Of a stretch of 64,000 nucleotides of DNA, positions 8,274 to 16,713 are shown piece after piece (position 1 is the stretch's first letter; every line of letters starts with the position of its first letter). The stretch spans positions 34,394-98,393 of the forward strand of contig DAHWOV010000098.1 of NCBI GenBank assembly GCA_027339205.1. Direction: 5' to 3'. The position numbers and the translations under genes were made by a program. Under the pieces are notes generated by a model that saw only the letters and a program-made list of their open reading frames with translations, was not told the origin of the DNA and did no database searches. The DNA comes from JAJYVT01 sp027339205. Lineage in GTDB: Bacteria > Actinomycetota > Acidimicrobiia > Acidimicrobiales > RAAP-2.

Positions 8274-9758
8274 ATGGGTGACTCGGCCGCGATGGAGACG
8301 AGGGTGCGGACCTTCCGCTGGAACGACCTCTCGCTCGTCTCCGTCGCGCTCCTCGCGCTCGCGTCGGGGTTCGGCCAGTTCGGTGCGGTGGCCGCGCTCG
8401 GTGACGTGTCCAAGACCTTTGGCCACTTGGTCCACGGGGCCACGTTCGCCGACGAAGCGGGGTTGTCGGGGACGGTGATCGGCGTCGGGCTGGCGATCAT
8501 CCGTGCGGCGTCCCTCCTCGGCCTCCCGCTGGCCTCGCTCGCGGACCGGTTCGGCCGCAAGCCGATGCTCGCCTCGACGTGCGCCGTCGGGCTCGCGCTG
8601 ACGGTCCTCACCGCGCTGAGCCCCACGTACTGGTGGTTCGTCGCGATCTTCGCCCTCGGCCGCCCGTTCCTGAGCGCGACCGTCGGGCTCACCCAGGTGA
8701 GCGCGGTGGAGCTCACCACCTCGAACGACCGGGCGAAGGCGGTCTCGCTCATGGCTGCGGGGTACGCGGTCGGCGCCGGGCTGGCGGCGATCGTGCACAG
8801 CCTCGCCGAGAAGTCGCTCGGCTTCCGCGGGATCTTCGCGTTGGCGGTGGTGCCCCTCGTCCTCCTCCCCCTGCTCCTCCGCAAGGTCGCAGAGCCCGAC
8901 CGCTTCGCGAGGGTCGAGGTCGCAGGGAGCGGTGCCGAGCCCGTCCTCGGGCCCGTCGCCCGGCCGTACCGCCGGCGGCTCGTGGTCGTGGCGGTGCTCG
9001 CGTTCTGCGTGTCGGTGATCACCGGCCCGGCCAACAGCCTCGTCTTCATCTACGCGCAGGACTTCTTGCACCTGAGCGGGATCGTCACGAGCGGGATGGT
9101 GGTCGCCGCGGGTGTGGCGGGTCTCGGAGGTCTGCTCCTCGGCCGGTGGATGGCCGACCGGCTCGGCCGCCGCCCGACGGTCGCGGTGTCGATGGCAGGC
9201 ATGGCGGTCTTCGGCACCCTTGCCTACTCCGGGCCGTCATGGGCCCTCTTCTTCGGCTACGTCGCCGGGGTCACCTGTGGGGCGGTGTTCGCGCCGGCGG
9301 GGGGCTCGCTCGCCAACGAGCTGTTCCCCACCTCCGTGCGGGCGTCGGTCGCCGGGTGGTACATCGCGGCGGGCGTGGTGGGCGCCGTCGTGGGGCTCCT
9401 CGTGTTCGGGCTGGTGGCAGACGTCCGAGGCGCGTCGAACCACCTGGAGGTCGCCGCGGCCGTGGTGTTCCTGCCGATGATCCTCACGACCGGCTTCCTC
9501 CTGCTCCTGCCCGAGACGAAGGGCAAGGAGCTCGAAGAGCTCTGGCCGGAGCTCTCGACCCCCTCGACCGTCTCGACCGCCGAGGAGGTAGCCGGCGAGC
9601 GCTCATCGGGCGAAGACGTGGACCCCCACCCACACCCAGCCGAGCACGACCAGCGCGCGGAGCCAGGTCCGGTCGCCGAGCGCGTCCCGGATCAGCGCCG
9701 AGGGACGGCCGACGCGCCCGCGACCGATCCTCGCGCCCCACGCGGAGAGGAGCCATAG
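8274..9758 (+). CDS. MFS transporter
   Basis: A major facilitator superfamily permease, 494 residues, with about twelve membrane segments. The loop 2-3 signature LADRFGRKP and the repeated counterpart MADRLGRRP in loop 8-9 place it in the sugar-porter/drug-like MFS group. The substrate is not inferable. An in-frame ATG at 8292 is an alternative start. The last 50 or so residues (from about 445) are hydrophilic and lie antisense to a small membrane-protein gene (9603-9818). This tail is probably a read-through extension with no transport role. Confidence 0.9.
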   Translation: MGDSAAMETRVRTFRWNDLSLVSVALLALASGFGQFGAVAALGDVSKTFGHLVHGATFADEAGLSGTVIGVGLAIIRAASLLGLPLASLADRFGRKPMLASTCAVGLALTVLTALSPTYWWFVAIFALGRPFLSATVGLTQVSAVELTTSNDRAKAVSLMAAGYAVGAGLAAIVHSLAEKSLGFRGIFALAVVPLVLLPLLLRKVAEPDRFARVEVAGSGAEPVLGPVARPYRRRLVVVAVLAFCVSVITGPANSLVFIYAQDFLHLSGIVTSGMVVAAGVAGLGGLLLGRWMADRLGRRPTVAVSMAGMAVFGTLAYSGPSWALFFGYVAGVTCGAVFAPAGGSLANELFPTSVRASVAGWYIAAGVVGAVVGLLVFGLVADVRGASNHLEVAAAVVFLPMILTTGFLLLLPETKGKELEELWPELSTPSTVSTAEEVAGERSSGEDVDPHPHPAEHDQRAEPGPVAERVPDQRRGTADAPATDPRAPRGEEP

Positions 9759-9818
9759 GCAGGCGGAGGAGAGCGCGACGACCGCCCACAGTGCGTACGT
9801 GACGTCAGCCCAGGTCAT
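9603..9818 (-). CDS. small two-helix membrane protein
   Basis: A 71-residue protein with two hydrophobic helices (about 8-28 and 54-68) flanking a basic loop GARIGRGRVGRPS. I do not recognise a named family with certainty; it resembles short actinobacterial DUF membrane proteins. Its ATG overlaps the stop of the preceding gene (ATGA at 9818-9815), so it is translationally coupled as the third gene after the EEP-family gene. It overlaps the MFS tail on the other strand by 156 bp. Confidence 0.7.
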   Translation of the reverse strand: MTWADVTYALWAVVALSSACLWLLSAWGARIGRGRVGRPSALIRDALGDRTWLRALVVLGWVWVGVHVFAR

Positions 9819-10267
9819 CGTCGCACCAGGTACCAGCCGGCCGTGAGCCAGACGAACCACCCCGCGGCCTTGGCGGCGCGGTAGCGGAACAGAGCGTCCA
9901 ATCCCGAGCTGAGGGTGGGGTAGGCCGCGCGCGGACCCCCGTGGAAGTACGAGGCCAGCTCGACCCCCACGAGCAGCGCGATCACGATGAGCCAGGGCAC
10001 CGCCGTCCCGCCGCCGTCGGGCCTTGCGCGCTCGATGCGCCGCCAGGGACCTGCTTCGGGGCGCAGCCGCTCGAGCACGAGCGCTCCGGCGAACACGGCA
10101 GAGGGGATCGAGACCGCCGCGTCGGCAGGGAGCGTGAAGGGCTTCGCGCCGGACGCGAGCGCCGCATAGAGCGCAGCGACGGCCAGCGCGCCGATCGCTC
10201 CAGGGCCGAGCTGCGCCCCGGTGCGCTCGGACCCCTCCGAGAGAGTGAGCCGTCGCCGGGCGCTCAC
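9815..10267 (-). CDS. hypothetical membrane protein (four helices)
   Basis: A 150-residue protein with about four hydrophobic segments (GAIGALAVAALYAALA, IPSAVFAGALVLERL, WLIVIALLVGVELASYF and WFVWLTAGWYLV). I do not recognise a family. The start is GTG at 10267, within a GTGA overlap with the stop of the EEP-family gene. Its own stop overlaps the start of the small membrane protein. The three genes form a compact operon, which suggests the membrane pair and the hydrolase act together. Confidence 0.75.
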   Translation of the reverse strand: MSARRRLTLSEGSERTGAQLGPGAIGALAVAALYAALASGAKPFTLPADAAVSIPSAVFAGALVLERLRPEAGPWRRIERARPDGGGTAVPWLIVIALLVGVELASYFHGGPRAAYPTLSSGLDALFRYRAAKAAGWFVWLTAGWYLVRR

Positions 10268-11205
10268 GTCGGGGGCTTTGCGCCGAGCGTGACGCGCACC
10301 GGGCGATGATCGGAGCCGACCGGGCCGACGACCCTCCCGTCGAGGACGCGGAGCCCCCCGCGCACCAAGACGTGGTCGACCTGGCTGTGGGGCCGCCAGG
10401 ACGGCCAGGTCCTCGCACGGACCGCGTGGCGCCAGCCGGGGAAGAACAGGCGCACCGGAGGTCCCCACAGGTTCATGTCGCCGGCCAGGACCACCGGGCC
10501 CGTCTCGAACGTGGCGCGGATCGCGCGGGCGAGCCGGAGGAACTGGCTTGGCGCGCCGTAGGTGAGGTGCGACATGTGCACCCCGGCGACGACGACCTCG
10601 GTCCCCGCCACCTCGACGCAGAGCGCGAGGGCAGCCCGGCGGGCCCGGTCGCGCGAGAGTCGTCCGAGATCGAGCACCTCGCTCCGGGTCACCGGCAACC
10701 GGCTGAGCAGCGCGACGCCCCAGCGCCCGGGCTGGGCGCTCGCGTAGCGTGGTGATCGCAGGGTCTGCCTGCTGAAGGGCCGCTCGCTGTCGAGGAAGAT
10801 CGCGTGGCTGCGTCCCCGCCAGTCGAACGGGCGCATCCACCTCCCGTCCGCCTCCGGGTGGGGACGAGCCAACCGGCCGCCGGCCAGCGGGAGTTCGTGG
10901 GCCTCGTAGCCGAGCGCCCCCGCGGCGCGCCTCGCCAGGCTCGGCTCGTCGTCGGGCGCCCAGTTCTCCTCCAGCACGAGGACGTCCGCGTCGATCAGCC
11001 GGCAGGCGGCGACGACGTCGTAGGGACGGCCCCAGCCGTCGACGCCCGCGTGCGCGTTGAACGTGGCGACGCTGAACGAGGTCGGAGCAGTCCGGTCGAG
11101 ATCGTGCACGGCCGCACCGACGATAGGCCGCCGCGAGGGGGCGGCGAGAGCCGGGGCGGTCCCACAGGCACCCCCAGACGGCGTACCGGGCTGCGCCGGT
11201 ACCAT
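10264..11205 (-). CDS. endonuclease/exonuclease/phosphatase (EEP) family hydrolase
   Basis: A 313-residue Mg2+-dependent phosphoesterase of the DNase I / sphingomyelinase superfamily. Motifs in order are FNAH (about 47-50), the metal-binding Glu in LEENW, GVHMSH, the catalytic GDMNLWG, and terminal SDHRPV. The first 35 residues are low-complexity, and a start further in is possible because the annotated ATG lies only 11 bp from the start of the divergent aminotransferase. It leads an overlapping operon with two small membrane proteins, so a membrane or lipid phosphodiester substrate is possible. Confidence 0.88.
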   Translation of the reverse strand: MVPAQPGTPSGGACGTAPALAAPSRRPIVGAAVHDLDRTAPTSFSVATFNAHAGVDGWGRPYDVVAACRLIDADVLVLEENWAPDDEPSLARRAAGALGYEAHELPLAGGRLARPHPEADGRWMRPFDWRGRSHAIFLDSERPFSRQTLRSPRYASAQPGRWGVALLSRLPVTRSEVLDLGRLSRDRARRAALALCVEVAGTEVVVAGVHMSHLTYGAPSQFLRLARAIRATFETGPVVLAGDMNLWGPPVRLFFPGWRHAVRARTWPSWRPHSQVDHVLVRGGLRVLDGRVVGPVGSDHRPVRVTLGAKPPT

Positions 11206-11216
11206 TGCGTCGCGTC

Positions 11217-12374
11217 ATGCACCTTGCACCTGCAGGCCGGCTCGCGCCGTTCGCGACGACGATCTTCTCCGAGATGACGGCACTCGCCGTTGCCACCGGC
11301 TCGATCAACCTCGGGCAGGGCTTCCCCGACACCGACGGACCCGCCGAGATCGCCGAGGCTGCGATCTCGGCAATCCGTGTCGGCGAGAACCAGTACCCGC
11401 CCGGGCCGGGGATCCCCGCGCTGCGGGCGGCCGTCGCGGAGCACCAGCGGCGCTGCTATGGGCTCGAGTACGACCCTGAGGGCGAGGTGCTCGTGACGAC
11501 CGGTGCGACCGAGGGCATCGCGTCGGCGCTCCTCGGGCTGTGCGAGCCGGGGGACGAGGTCGTGATGTTCGAGCCGTCCTACGACTCCTACGCGGCGTGC
11601 GCGGCCATGGCGGGCGCCGTCGTGCGGACCGTAGAGCTGCGGGCTCCCGACTGGTCCTTCGAACCCGGCGAGCTTCGCGACGCCATCTGCGCGAGGACCC
11701 GCGTGCTGCTGCTCAACTCACCGCACAATCCGACCGGCAAGGTGTTCTCGGCCGAGGAGCTCGATCTCATCGCCGGCCTCTGCCGCGCGCACGACCTGGT
11801 CGCGGTCACCGACGAGGTCTACGAGCATCTCGTCTACGACGGGGAGCACGTGCCCCTCGCAACGCGAGAGGGCATGCGCGACCGCACCGTCTCGCTTTCG
11901 TCGGCGGGGAAGACCTTCTCGTTCACCGGCTGGAAGATCGGCTGGGCCACCGGGCCGCCTGACCTGGTCGCGAGGGTGCGGGCGGCCAAGCAGTTCCTCA
12001 CCTACGCGACCGGCACGCCGTTCCAGCACGCGGTCGCCGTAGGGCTCTCGGCCGGAGACCGGCTGGTGGCTCCTTTGCAAGAGTCCCTGCGCGAGCGCCG
12101 CGACCTGTTGTGCGACGGCTTGGCATCGCTAGGGCTCACCGTGTACCGGCCGTCTGCCACCTACTTCGTGACCACCGACATCGCCTCGATCGGCGAGGAC
12201 GACGCGCTCGGGTTTTGCAGGGATCTCCCCCGTCGTTGCGGGGTGGTGGCGGTGCCGTCGTCGGTCTTCTACCGTGACCCGCTCCTGGGCAAGACGCTCG
12301 TGCGCTGGGCCTTCTGCAAGCGCCCGGAGGTGCTGCGCGAGGCGCTCGTGCGACTGAAGGCGCTCGTCCCGTGA
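11217..12374 (+). CDS. PLP-dependent aminotransferase class I/II
   Basis: A 385-residue fold-type I aminotransferase, probably acting on Met, Phe, Kyn or succinyl-diaminopimelate. SINLGQGFPD near residue 25 and NSPHNPTGK near 170 are hallmarks, as are TDEVYEHLVYDG near 203 and the PLP lysine in SSAGKTFSFTGWKIGW near residue 231. Closest by motif are the YbdL/DapC/kynurenine aminotransferases. The ATG at 11217 is chosen over an in-frame TTG at 11205. A GTG-started PhzF gene follows on the same strand. Confidence 0.92.
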   Translation: MHLAPAGRLAPFATTIFSEMTALAVATGSINLGQGFPDTDGPAEIAEAAISAIRVGENQYPPGPGIPALRAAVAEHQRRCYGLEYDPEGEVLVTTGATEGIASALLGLCEPGDEVVMFEPSYDSYAACAAMAGAVVRTVELRAPDWSFEPGELRDAICARTRVLLLNSPHNPTGKVFSAEELDLIAGLCRAHDLVAVTDEVYEHLVYDGEHVPLATREGMRDRTVSLSSAGKTFSFTGWKIGWATGPPDLVARVRAAKQFLTYATGTPFQHAVAVGLSAGDRLVAPLQESLRERRDLLCDGLASLGLTVYRPSATYFVTTDIASIGEDDALGFCRDLPRRCGVVAVPSSVFYRDPLLGKTLVRWAFCKRPEVLREALVRLKALVP

Positions 12375-12390
12375 GCGTCCCTTCCACCCC

Positions 12391-12450
12391 GTCCCGGCTG
12401 TGCCCGTCCCGGTCGTGCCCGTCCCGGTTGTGCCCGTCCCCGTCGTGAGC
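12391..12450 (+). repeat. 15-bp tandem repeat carrying serial GTG starts
   Basis: Four copies of a 15-bp unit (consensus GTCCCGGTCGTGCCC) end in the first codons of the phzF-like gene. Because 15 is a multiple of three, each unit supplies an in-frame GTG, at 12400, 12415, 12430 and 12445. In the longest frame the repeats encode a Pro-Val run. Confidence 0.9.
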
Positions 12451-13305
12451 GACGCGACGGTGCCGCTCTTCTGGGTGGACGCCTTCGGCGAGGGACCGTT
12501 CACGGGCAATCCCGCGGCCGTCTGCCTCCTCGAGCGTCCCGCGCCCGCCGAGGCGATGCAGTCGCTCGCCTTCGAGCTCGGCCTGTCCGAGACCGCCTTT
12601 GTGTGGCCCGGCGACGAAGGGTTCGTCCTGCGCTGGTTCACGCCGGTCGCAGAGGTCGACCTCTGCGGCCACGCGACGGTCGCGGCCGCCCACGCGCTCG
12701 CAGAGTCGGGACGGCTCCCCGGCGCTCACGCGAGCTTCTCTACGAACAGCGGGCTCATCGAGGCGACCGCCGGTGGAGGGGCGGGGGAGCACGTGGAGAT
12801 CGACCTGCCCGCCGAGCGTCCCGCGCCCGTCGACGCGCCGGCAGAGCTCCTGGCGCGCTGGCCGGTGGTGCGCGCCGCGACCGGTCGCTTCGACCTGCTG
12901 GTGGAGCTCGACGGCGAAGAGTCGGTGCGCCGCGTCGACCCCGACGCCGTCGACCTCGCGCGGCTTCCCTACCGCGGGATCGCCGTCACTGCCCAAGGGG
13001 CGGAGCGAGGGACGGGGCGAGGGACGGGGCGAGCGGCGGAGCCGGACTACGTCCTCCGGTTCTTCGCGCCCAGCGTCGGCGTCCCTGAAGATCCTGTGAC
13101 GGGCTCCGCCCAGTGCCTCCTCGGACCCTATTGGGCGTCCGCGCTCGGTACCGCGCGCCTCCGTGCGGCGCAGCTCTCGGCACGCGGGGGCACCTTGCGG
13201 GTAAGGGTCGACGAGACGCGGGTAGCCGTCGCGGGGAGCGCCACGACGATTCTGCGCGCCGAGGTGAGGGGCGACGCTGCACGACGCCTGCTCGTGGGCG
13301 CGTGA
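12445..13305 (+). CDS. PhzF family isomerase/epimerase
   Basis: A protein of 286 residues from the last GTG, with the diaminopimelate-epimerase-like double barrel of PhzF/YddE proteins. FGEGPFTGNPAAV near residue 14 and the catalytic-Glu motif SETAFV near 47 are present. WFTPVAEVDLCGHATVA near 68 and DPVTGSAQC near 215 are the paired substrate-loop motifs. The family isomerises small amino-acid-like metabolites; the actual substrate is unknown. A short tandem repeat at 13009-13032 inserts RGTGRGTG in a surface loop. It follows the aminotransferase by about 70 nt, and the two could act on related substrates. Confidence 0.88.
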   Translation: MSDATVPLFWVDAFGEGPFTGNPAAVCLLERPAPAEAMQSLAFELGLSETAFVWPGDEGFVLRWFTPVAEVDLCGHATVAAAHALAESGRLPGAHASFSTNSGLIEATAGGGAGEHVEIDLPAERPAPVDAPAELLARWPVVRAATGRFDLLVELDGEESVRRVDPDAVDLARLPYRGIAVTAQGAERGTGRGTGRAAEPDYVLRFFAPSVGVPEDPVTGSAQCLLGPYWASALGTARLRAAQLSARGGTLRVRVDETRVAVAGSATTILRAEVRGDAARRLLVGA

Positions 13306-13367
13306 TCCGTCGTCCCTCGACGGGCGCCCCAGCACGGGAACCTGGTCGCTGTGGTAACGATGGGCTC

Positions 13368-13964
13368 GTGCCGACACCGATCGTGTCGTCGAAGACGATC
13401 GCGCCGCGCGACCCGGCGGGCTCGGACGCCCGCGCCGCGCTCCGCTCCCTCGTCGCTGCCCACCCGCCACGCGATCGGCGCGAGCGCGAGGCCAAAGCGC
13501 AGTTCCTCGTCGAGCTCGAGCGGCTCGCACGTCCCTTGGACCGCGGCGCGGACCGCGTCCATGTGACGGCCTCAGCCGTAGTGGTCGGGGCGAGGGGGAT
13601 CGTGCTCCACCGCCATCGGCGCCTGCGCCGGTGGATCCAGCCCGGGGGGCACGTCGACGCGGGGGAGTCCCCCGCAGAGGCGGCCCTCCGCGAGACCGTG
13701 GAAGAGACCGGGCTCGAGGTCGCTCATCCCGCCCAAGGGCCCGAGCTGCTCCACCTCGACGTGCATCCGGCCGCGGACCACGTCCACCTCGACCTCCGCT
13801 TCTTGCTGCTGGCGGCGGACGAGGACCCCAAGCCCGGACCCGGCGAGAGCCCAGCGGTGCGGTGGTTCGGATGGGACGAGGCCGAGGTGCTCGCCGACGC
13901 CGCGCTCGCTGGTGCGCTGGACGCCGCACGGTCCGCGCTCCAAAGGAGCGTCGATGAGCACTGA
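13368..13964 (+). CDS. NUDIX hydrolase
   Basis: A 198-residue nucleoside-diphosphate-X pyrophosphatase. The Nudix box runs from GGHVDAGE through REtvEEtGL at about residues 103-125, with all metal-binding glutamates present. The frame before the GTG at 13368 lacks coding bias. The substrate is not evident; the HVHLDLRFLL stretch after the box is typical of the broad-specificity group. Its last 11 nt overlap the next gene, whose Shine-Dalgarno lies inside it. Confidence 0.88.
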   Translation: MPTPIVSSKTIAPRDPAGSDARAALRSLVAAHPPRDRREREAKAQFLVELERLARPLDRGADRVHVTASAVVVGARGIVLHRHRRLRRWIQPGGHVDAGESPAEAALRETVEETGLEVAHPAQGPELLHLDVHPAADHVHLDLRFLLLAADEDPKPGPGESPAVRWFGWDEAEVLADAALAGALDAARSALQRSVDEH

Positions 13965-14772
13965 CCCCACCCGCGCAGCCGGGGCGGAGCAGGCGGCCGG
14001 GGCGGAAGAGGCGGCCGGAGCGGAGCAGGCGGCCCGGCAGGGGTCGGCGCTCGAGGTGCTGCTCCTCCTCCAAGACATCGACACCGCGATCTCCCAGCTC
14101 GAGCATCGCAAGGCCGCGCTTGCGGAGCGCCAGGAGCTCGCCAGGGTGAGCGCCGTGCTGGGTGACCTCGAGAAGCGGATGGAGGAGGCTCAGGCATCGA
14201 GAGCGGAGCTCGCCAGCCGCCAGCGCGCGATCGAAGCGGAGATCTCGACGGTCGACGCGCGGCGCGAGGCGCTCGAGCAGCGCATGTACACGGCCCGAGG
14301 GGCGCCGTCTCGGGATCTCCAGGCGATGGACGACGAGATTCGCCACCTCCGCGAGCGCAAGGGCCGGATGGAGGACGAAGAGCTCGAGCTCATGGTCGCG
14401 ATCGAGCCGCTCGACGCAGCGCTGGCGGAGCTCGATGCGCAGTCGACCCGGTTGCGGTCTGACGCCGCCCGGCTGGCAGGTGCGCTGGCGGAGGCCGAGG
14501 CCGAGATCGATGCCCAGTTGGCGGCGAAGGCCATGGCGCGCGCGAGCGAGGCCGCCGCCCTGCCTGGGGAGCTGAGGAGCCGCTACGAGGCGCTTCGCGC
14601 CCGGCTTGGCGGGACGGGCGCGGCGCGCCTGGTCGGCAACCGCTGCAGCGGCTGCCACTTGGAGCTGCCGTCCATGGAAGTGGACCGGATCCGCCACCTG
14701 CCCGGCGGCACGGTGGTCACCTGCGAGCAGTGCGGCCGCATCCTCGTCCCGGTGGCGCCGCCGGCCGGCTGA
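13954..14772 (+). CDS. coiled-coil protein with C-terminal C4 zinc ribbon
   Basis: A 272-residue protein. An Ala/Gly/Glu-rich N-terminus (residues 8-25) is encoded by three 18-bp repeats at 13975-14028. A long antiparallel coiled coil (about 30-215) follows, then a zinc ribbon with CSGC and CEQC at about 232-265. This is the widespread bacterial C4-type zinc-ribbon family (DUF164-like, as in CT398 and HP0958), thought to scaffold secretion or transcription factors. AAAGGAG precedes the ATG by 6 nt, and the start overlaps the NUDIX stop. The following 159 bp to the convergent hydrolase gene hold nothing recognisable. Confidence 0.88.
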   Translation: MSTDPTRAAGAEQAAGAEEAAGAEQAARQGSALEVLLLLQDIDTAISQLEHRKAALAERQELARVSAVLGDLEKRMEEAQASRAELASRQRAIEAEISTVDARREALEQRMYTARGAPSRDLQAMDDEIRHLRERKGRMEDEELELMVAIEPLDAALAELDAQSTRLRSDAARLAGALAEAEAEIDAQLAAKAMARASEAAALPGELRSRYEALRARLGGTGAARLVGNRCSGCHLELPSMEVDRIRHLPGGTVVTCEQCGRILVPVAPPAG

Positions 14773-14931
14773 CCAAGGAGCCCGTACTCACGCTGCAGCG
14801 ACGAAGTGAGGCAGGCAGGCACGACCGACACCACCACCAGCAGGCGTAGCCGCGGCACCAGCGGTAGGGCGTAAACCGGGGTACCAGCATCCGGCAGGCG
14901 CGCCACCATTGCATGCGGCAGCCCGCGCGGG

Positions 14932-15867
14932 TCACGCGGCTGCGGGCGGCGTGGACGAGATGAAGGCGGCGACGACTGCGGCGAGCTCCTCTCCCTTGTC
15001 CTCTTGGAGGAAGTGACCGGCGCCCGCGATCGTGACGTGGTCCAGTCCTGCCGCGCCGGGAACCGCTTCGACGAATTGCCGCTCTGCGCCGGCCGTGATG
15101 GGGTCTCCATCGCTGAACGCGCACAAAAAGGGGCGGTCGAAGTCACGCAGTGAAGCCCATGCGCGTCGGTTCGCCTCAGCCGCAGGATCGTCGGGACGCG
15201 TCGGCACGAGCGCCGGCATCTGGCGAGGACCCTCCTTGAACCGCTCGTCGGGGAACGGCGCGTCGTAGGCAGCGACAACCTCCTTGGCGAGCCCGAGGAC
15301 CGTGCCGCCCCGGACGATGCGCCCCACTGGGAGCTCGGGGACCTCCTGGGAGAACCGCTGCCACGCGAAGAAGGCGTCGCTCATCCTCTCTTCGCCGGTC
15401 GGCAGTCCCGTGTTGGCGGCGACCACCCGGCGGAATCGGTCGGGATGCTCGGCCACCAGGCGGAGGCCGAGGAGCCCCCCCCAGTCCTGGCAGACCAAGG
15501 TGAGATCGCCCAGCCCGAGCTCGTCGAAGAGCGCAGCGCGCAGCCACTCCACGTGACGGGCGTAGGTGTGGTCGGCGCGCGCCGTCGGCTTGTCCGAGCG
15601 CCCGAAGCCGACGAGGTCGGGCACCACGACGCGATGGCCCGACTCGGCCAGCACCGGGATCACCTTGCGATAGAGGAAGGACCAGCTCGGCTCTCCATGG
15701 AGGCAGACGACGGTCTCGCTCGCGTTGGGCCGGCCCTCGTCCACGAGGTGCACCCGCAGCGCTTCGACGCCGCCGGGCACCCCGGAAGGGACCTCCACGT
15801 AGCGGGACGCGAAATCGAACGCGGGGAGGTCGGCGAAGCGGTCGTCGGGCGTGCGCAGAGCCTTCAC
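14932..15867 (-). CDS. haloalkane dehalogenase-like alpha/beta hydrolase
   Basis: A 311-residue alpha/beta hydrolase. HGEPSW near residue 57 forms the oxyanion region. CQDWGG near 127 has an Asp nucleophile followed by Trp, as in haloalkane dehalogenases rather than Ser esterases. An acid in SDGDPIT and the base in GAGHFLQED complete the triad. These match subfamily I haloalkane dehalogenases, which hydrolyse carbon-halogen bonds to alcohols. Epoxide hydrolase is the main alternative, but the D-W pair and HGEP favour dehalogenase. It is transcribed next to a TetR gene on the same strand (48-nt gap). Confidence 0.85.
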   Translation of the reverse strand: MKALRTPDDRFADLPAFDFASRYVEVPSGVPGGVEALRVHLVDEGRPNASETVVCLHGEPSWSFLYRKVIPVLAESGHRVVVPDLVGFGRSDKPTARADHTYARHVEWLRAALFDELGLGDLTLVCQDWGGLLGLRLVAEHPDRFRRVVAANTGLPTGEERMSDAFFAWQRFSQEVPELPVGRIVRGGTVLGLAKEVVAAYDAPFPDERFKEGPRQMPALVPTRPDDPAAEANRRAWASLRDFDRPFLCAFSDGDPITAGAERQFVEAVPGAAGLDHVTIAGAGHFLQEDKGEELAAVVAAFISSTPPAAA

Positions 15868-15915
15868 GGCAGCGCAAGTCTATGGGTCGGCGCCGACCGC
15901 GCAGCGTGGCGGCGA

Positions 15916-16713
15916 CTACGCGCCCAGCAGTGCGTGCATCGAGCGGGACAGGACTCGTCGCGCTGCGGCGTTCGTCAAGCCTTGGACTCGACGGAGTCGT
16001 TCCCACAGCTCCCAGGAGGATACGACCTCGAGCGCCGCGAGCAGCTCTTGGCGGTCTCGCTTCGCGGTTTGCAGCTCGTTGCTGAAGGTCTCCTCGAGCC
16101 AGGTCCGGAGCATCGTGTCGGTCAACTGGAGTCCCTCGGCGACGTCCTGGTGGCGCGCGGCCAACGAGATCGCCTTGCGGCGGACCGGCGAGACCGCCTC
16201 GAACAGCTTGGCGCGCTGGTGGACCGTTCGCTCGATCCGCTGGTCCAAGCCGAGGTTCCTTGGGATCGGCTGCACGGTCAGCCAGTACCGCTCGATCTGC
16301 GTCCGTGCGACGGCGCGGTAGAGCGCGTCCAGGTCCTCGAAGTGGTGGAAGACCAGCCGGACGGACACCCCCGCGCGCGCGGCGACCTCCTTCACAGTCG
16401 GGGAGACCTGCTTCTCGGAGAGAAGCTCGATCACGGCCTCGGTGATCCGCGCGCGAGTCCTCTCCCCACGCTCTTTGGGGGTCTCCCCCTTCTGCATCCT
16501 CCCGGTGCCCGGCGTCCTCGCGGTGTCCGCGGTGCCCCCCGTCCTCCCGGTGCCCCCCGTCCTCCCGGTGCCCGTCTCTCGGCTGCTGGTGGTCACGGGC
16601 ACCAGCGTCGGCCGGCGGACTCGGGCGCGGTGCGCGTCACTCTTCCCGCCGGCGAGGCCGCGCAGGCGGGTGCTCCCCGACGCGGGCTGCTGGGCGGAGG
16701 ATTGTGGGGTCAT
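15916..16713 (-). CDS. TetR family regulator with low-complexity N-terminal extension
   Basis: A 265-residue regulator. The helix-turn-helix lies in the segment ARITEAVIELLSEK through VSVRLVFHHFEDLDALY, followed by a helical ligand-binding domain. The ATG at 16713 has an excellent GAGGAG 6 nt upstream. It adds about 72 residues before the conventional MQKGETPKERGERTR start (16497), where GGGAGG abuts the ATG. The extension contains a Gly-Thr-Arg repeat encoded by 18-bp units near 16531-16566. It sits upstream of, and probably regulates, the dehalogenase-like gene or the divergent relic region. Confidence 0.85.
   Translation of the reverse strand: MTPQSSAQQPASGSTRLRGLAGGKSDAHRARVRRPTLVPVTTSSRETGTGRTGGTGRTGGTADTARTPGTGRMQKGETPKERGERTRARITEAVIELLSEKQVSPTVKEVAARAGVSVRLVFHHFEDLDALYRAVARTQIERYWLTVQPIPRNLGLDQRIERTVHQRAKLFEAVSPVRRKAISLAARHQDVAEGLQLTDTMLRTWLEETFSNELQTAKRDRQELLAALEVVSSWELWERLRRVQGLTNAAARRVLSRSMHALLGA

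Noticed and set aside
12136..14697. 853-residue minus-strand open frame with GDGHNRDGHDRDGHSRDG repeats
   Set aside because: The repeat is the reverse of the 15-bp array before phzF, and the rest is antisense to the aminotransferase, PhzF, NUDIX and zinc-ribbon genes.
14773..14931. Possible small RNA or tRNA between the zinc-ribbon and dehalogenase genes
   Set aside because: No cloverleaf, T-loop motif or conserved RNA core could be found; the interval lies between convergent genes.
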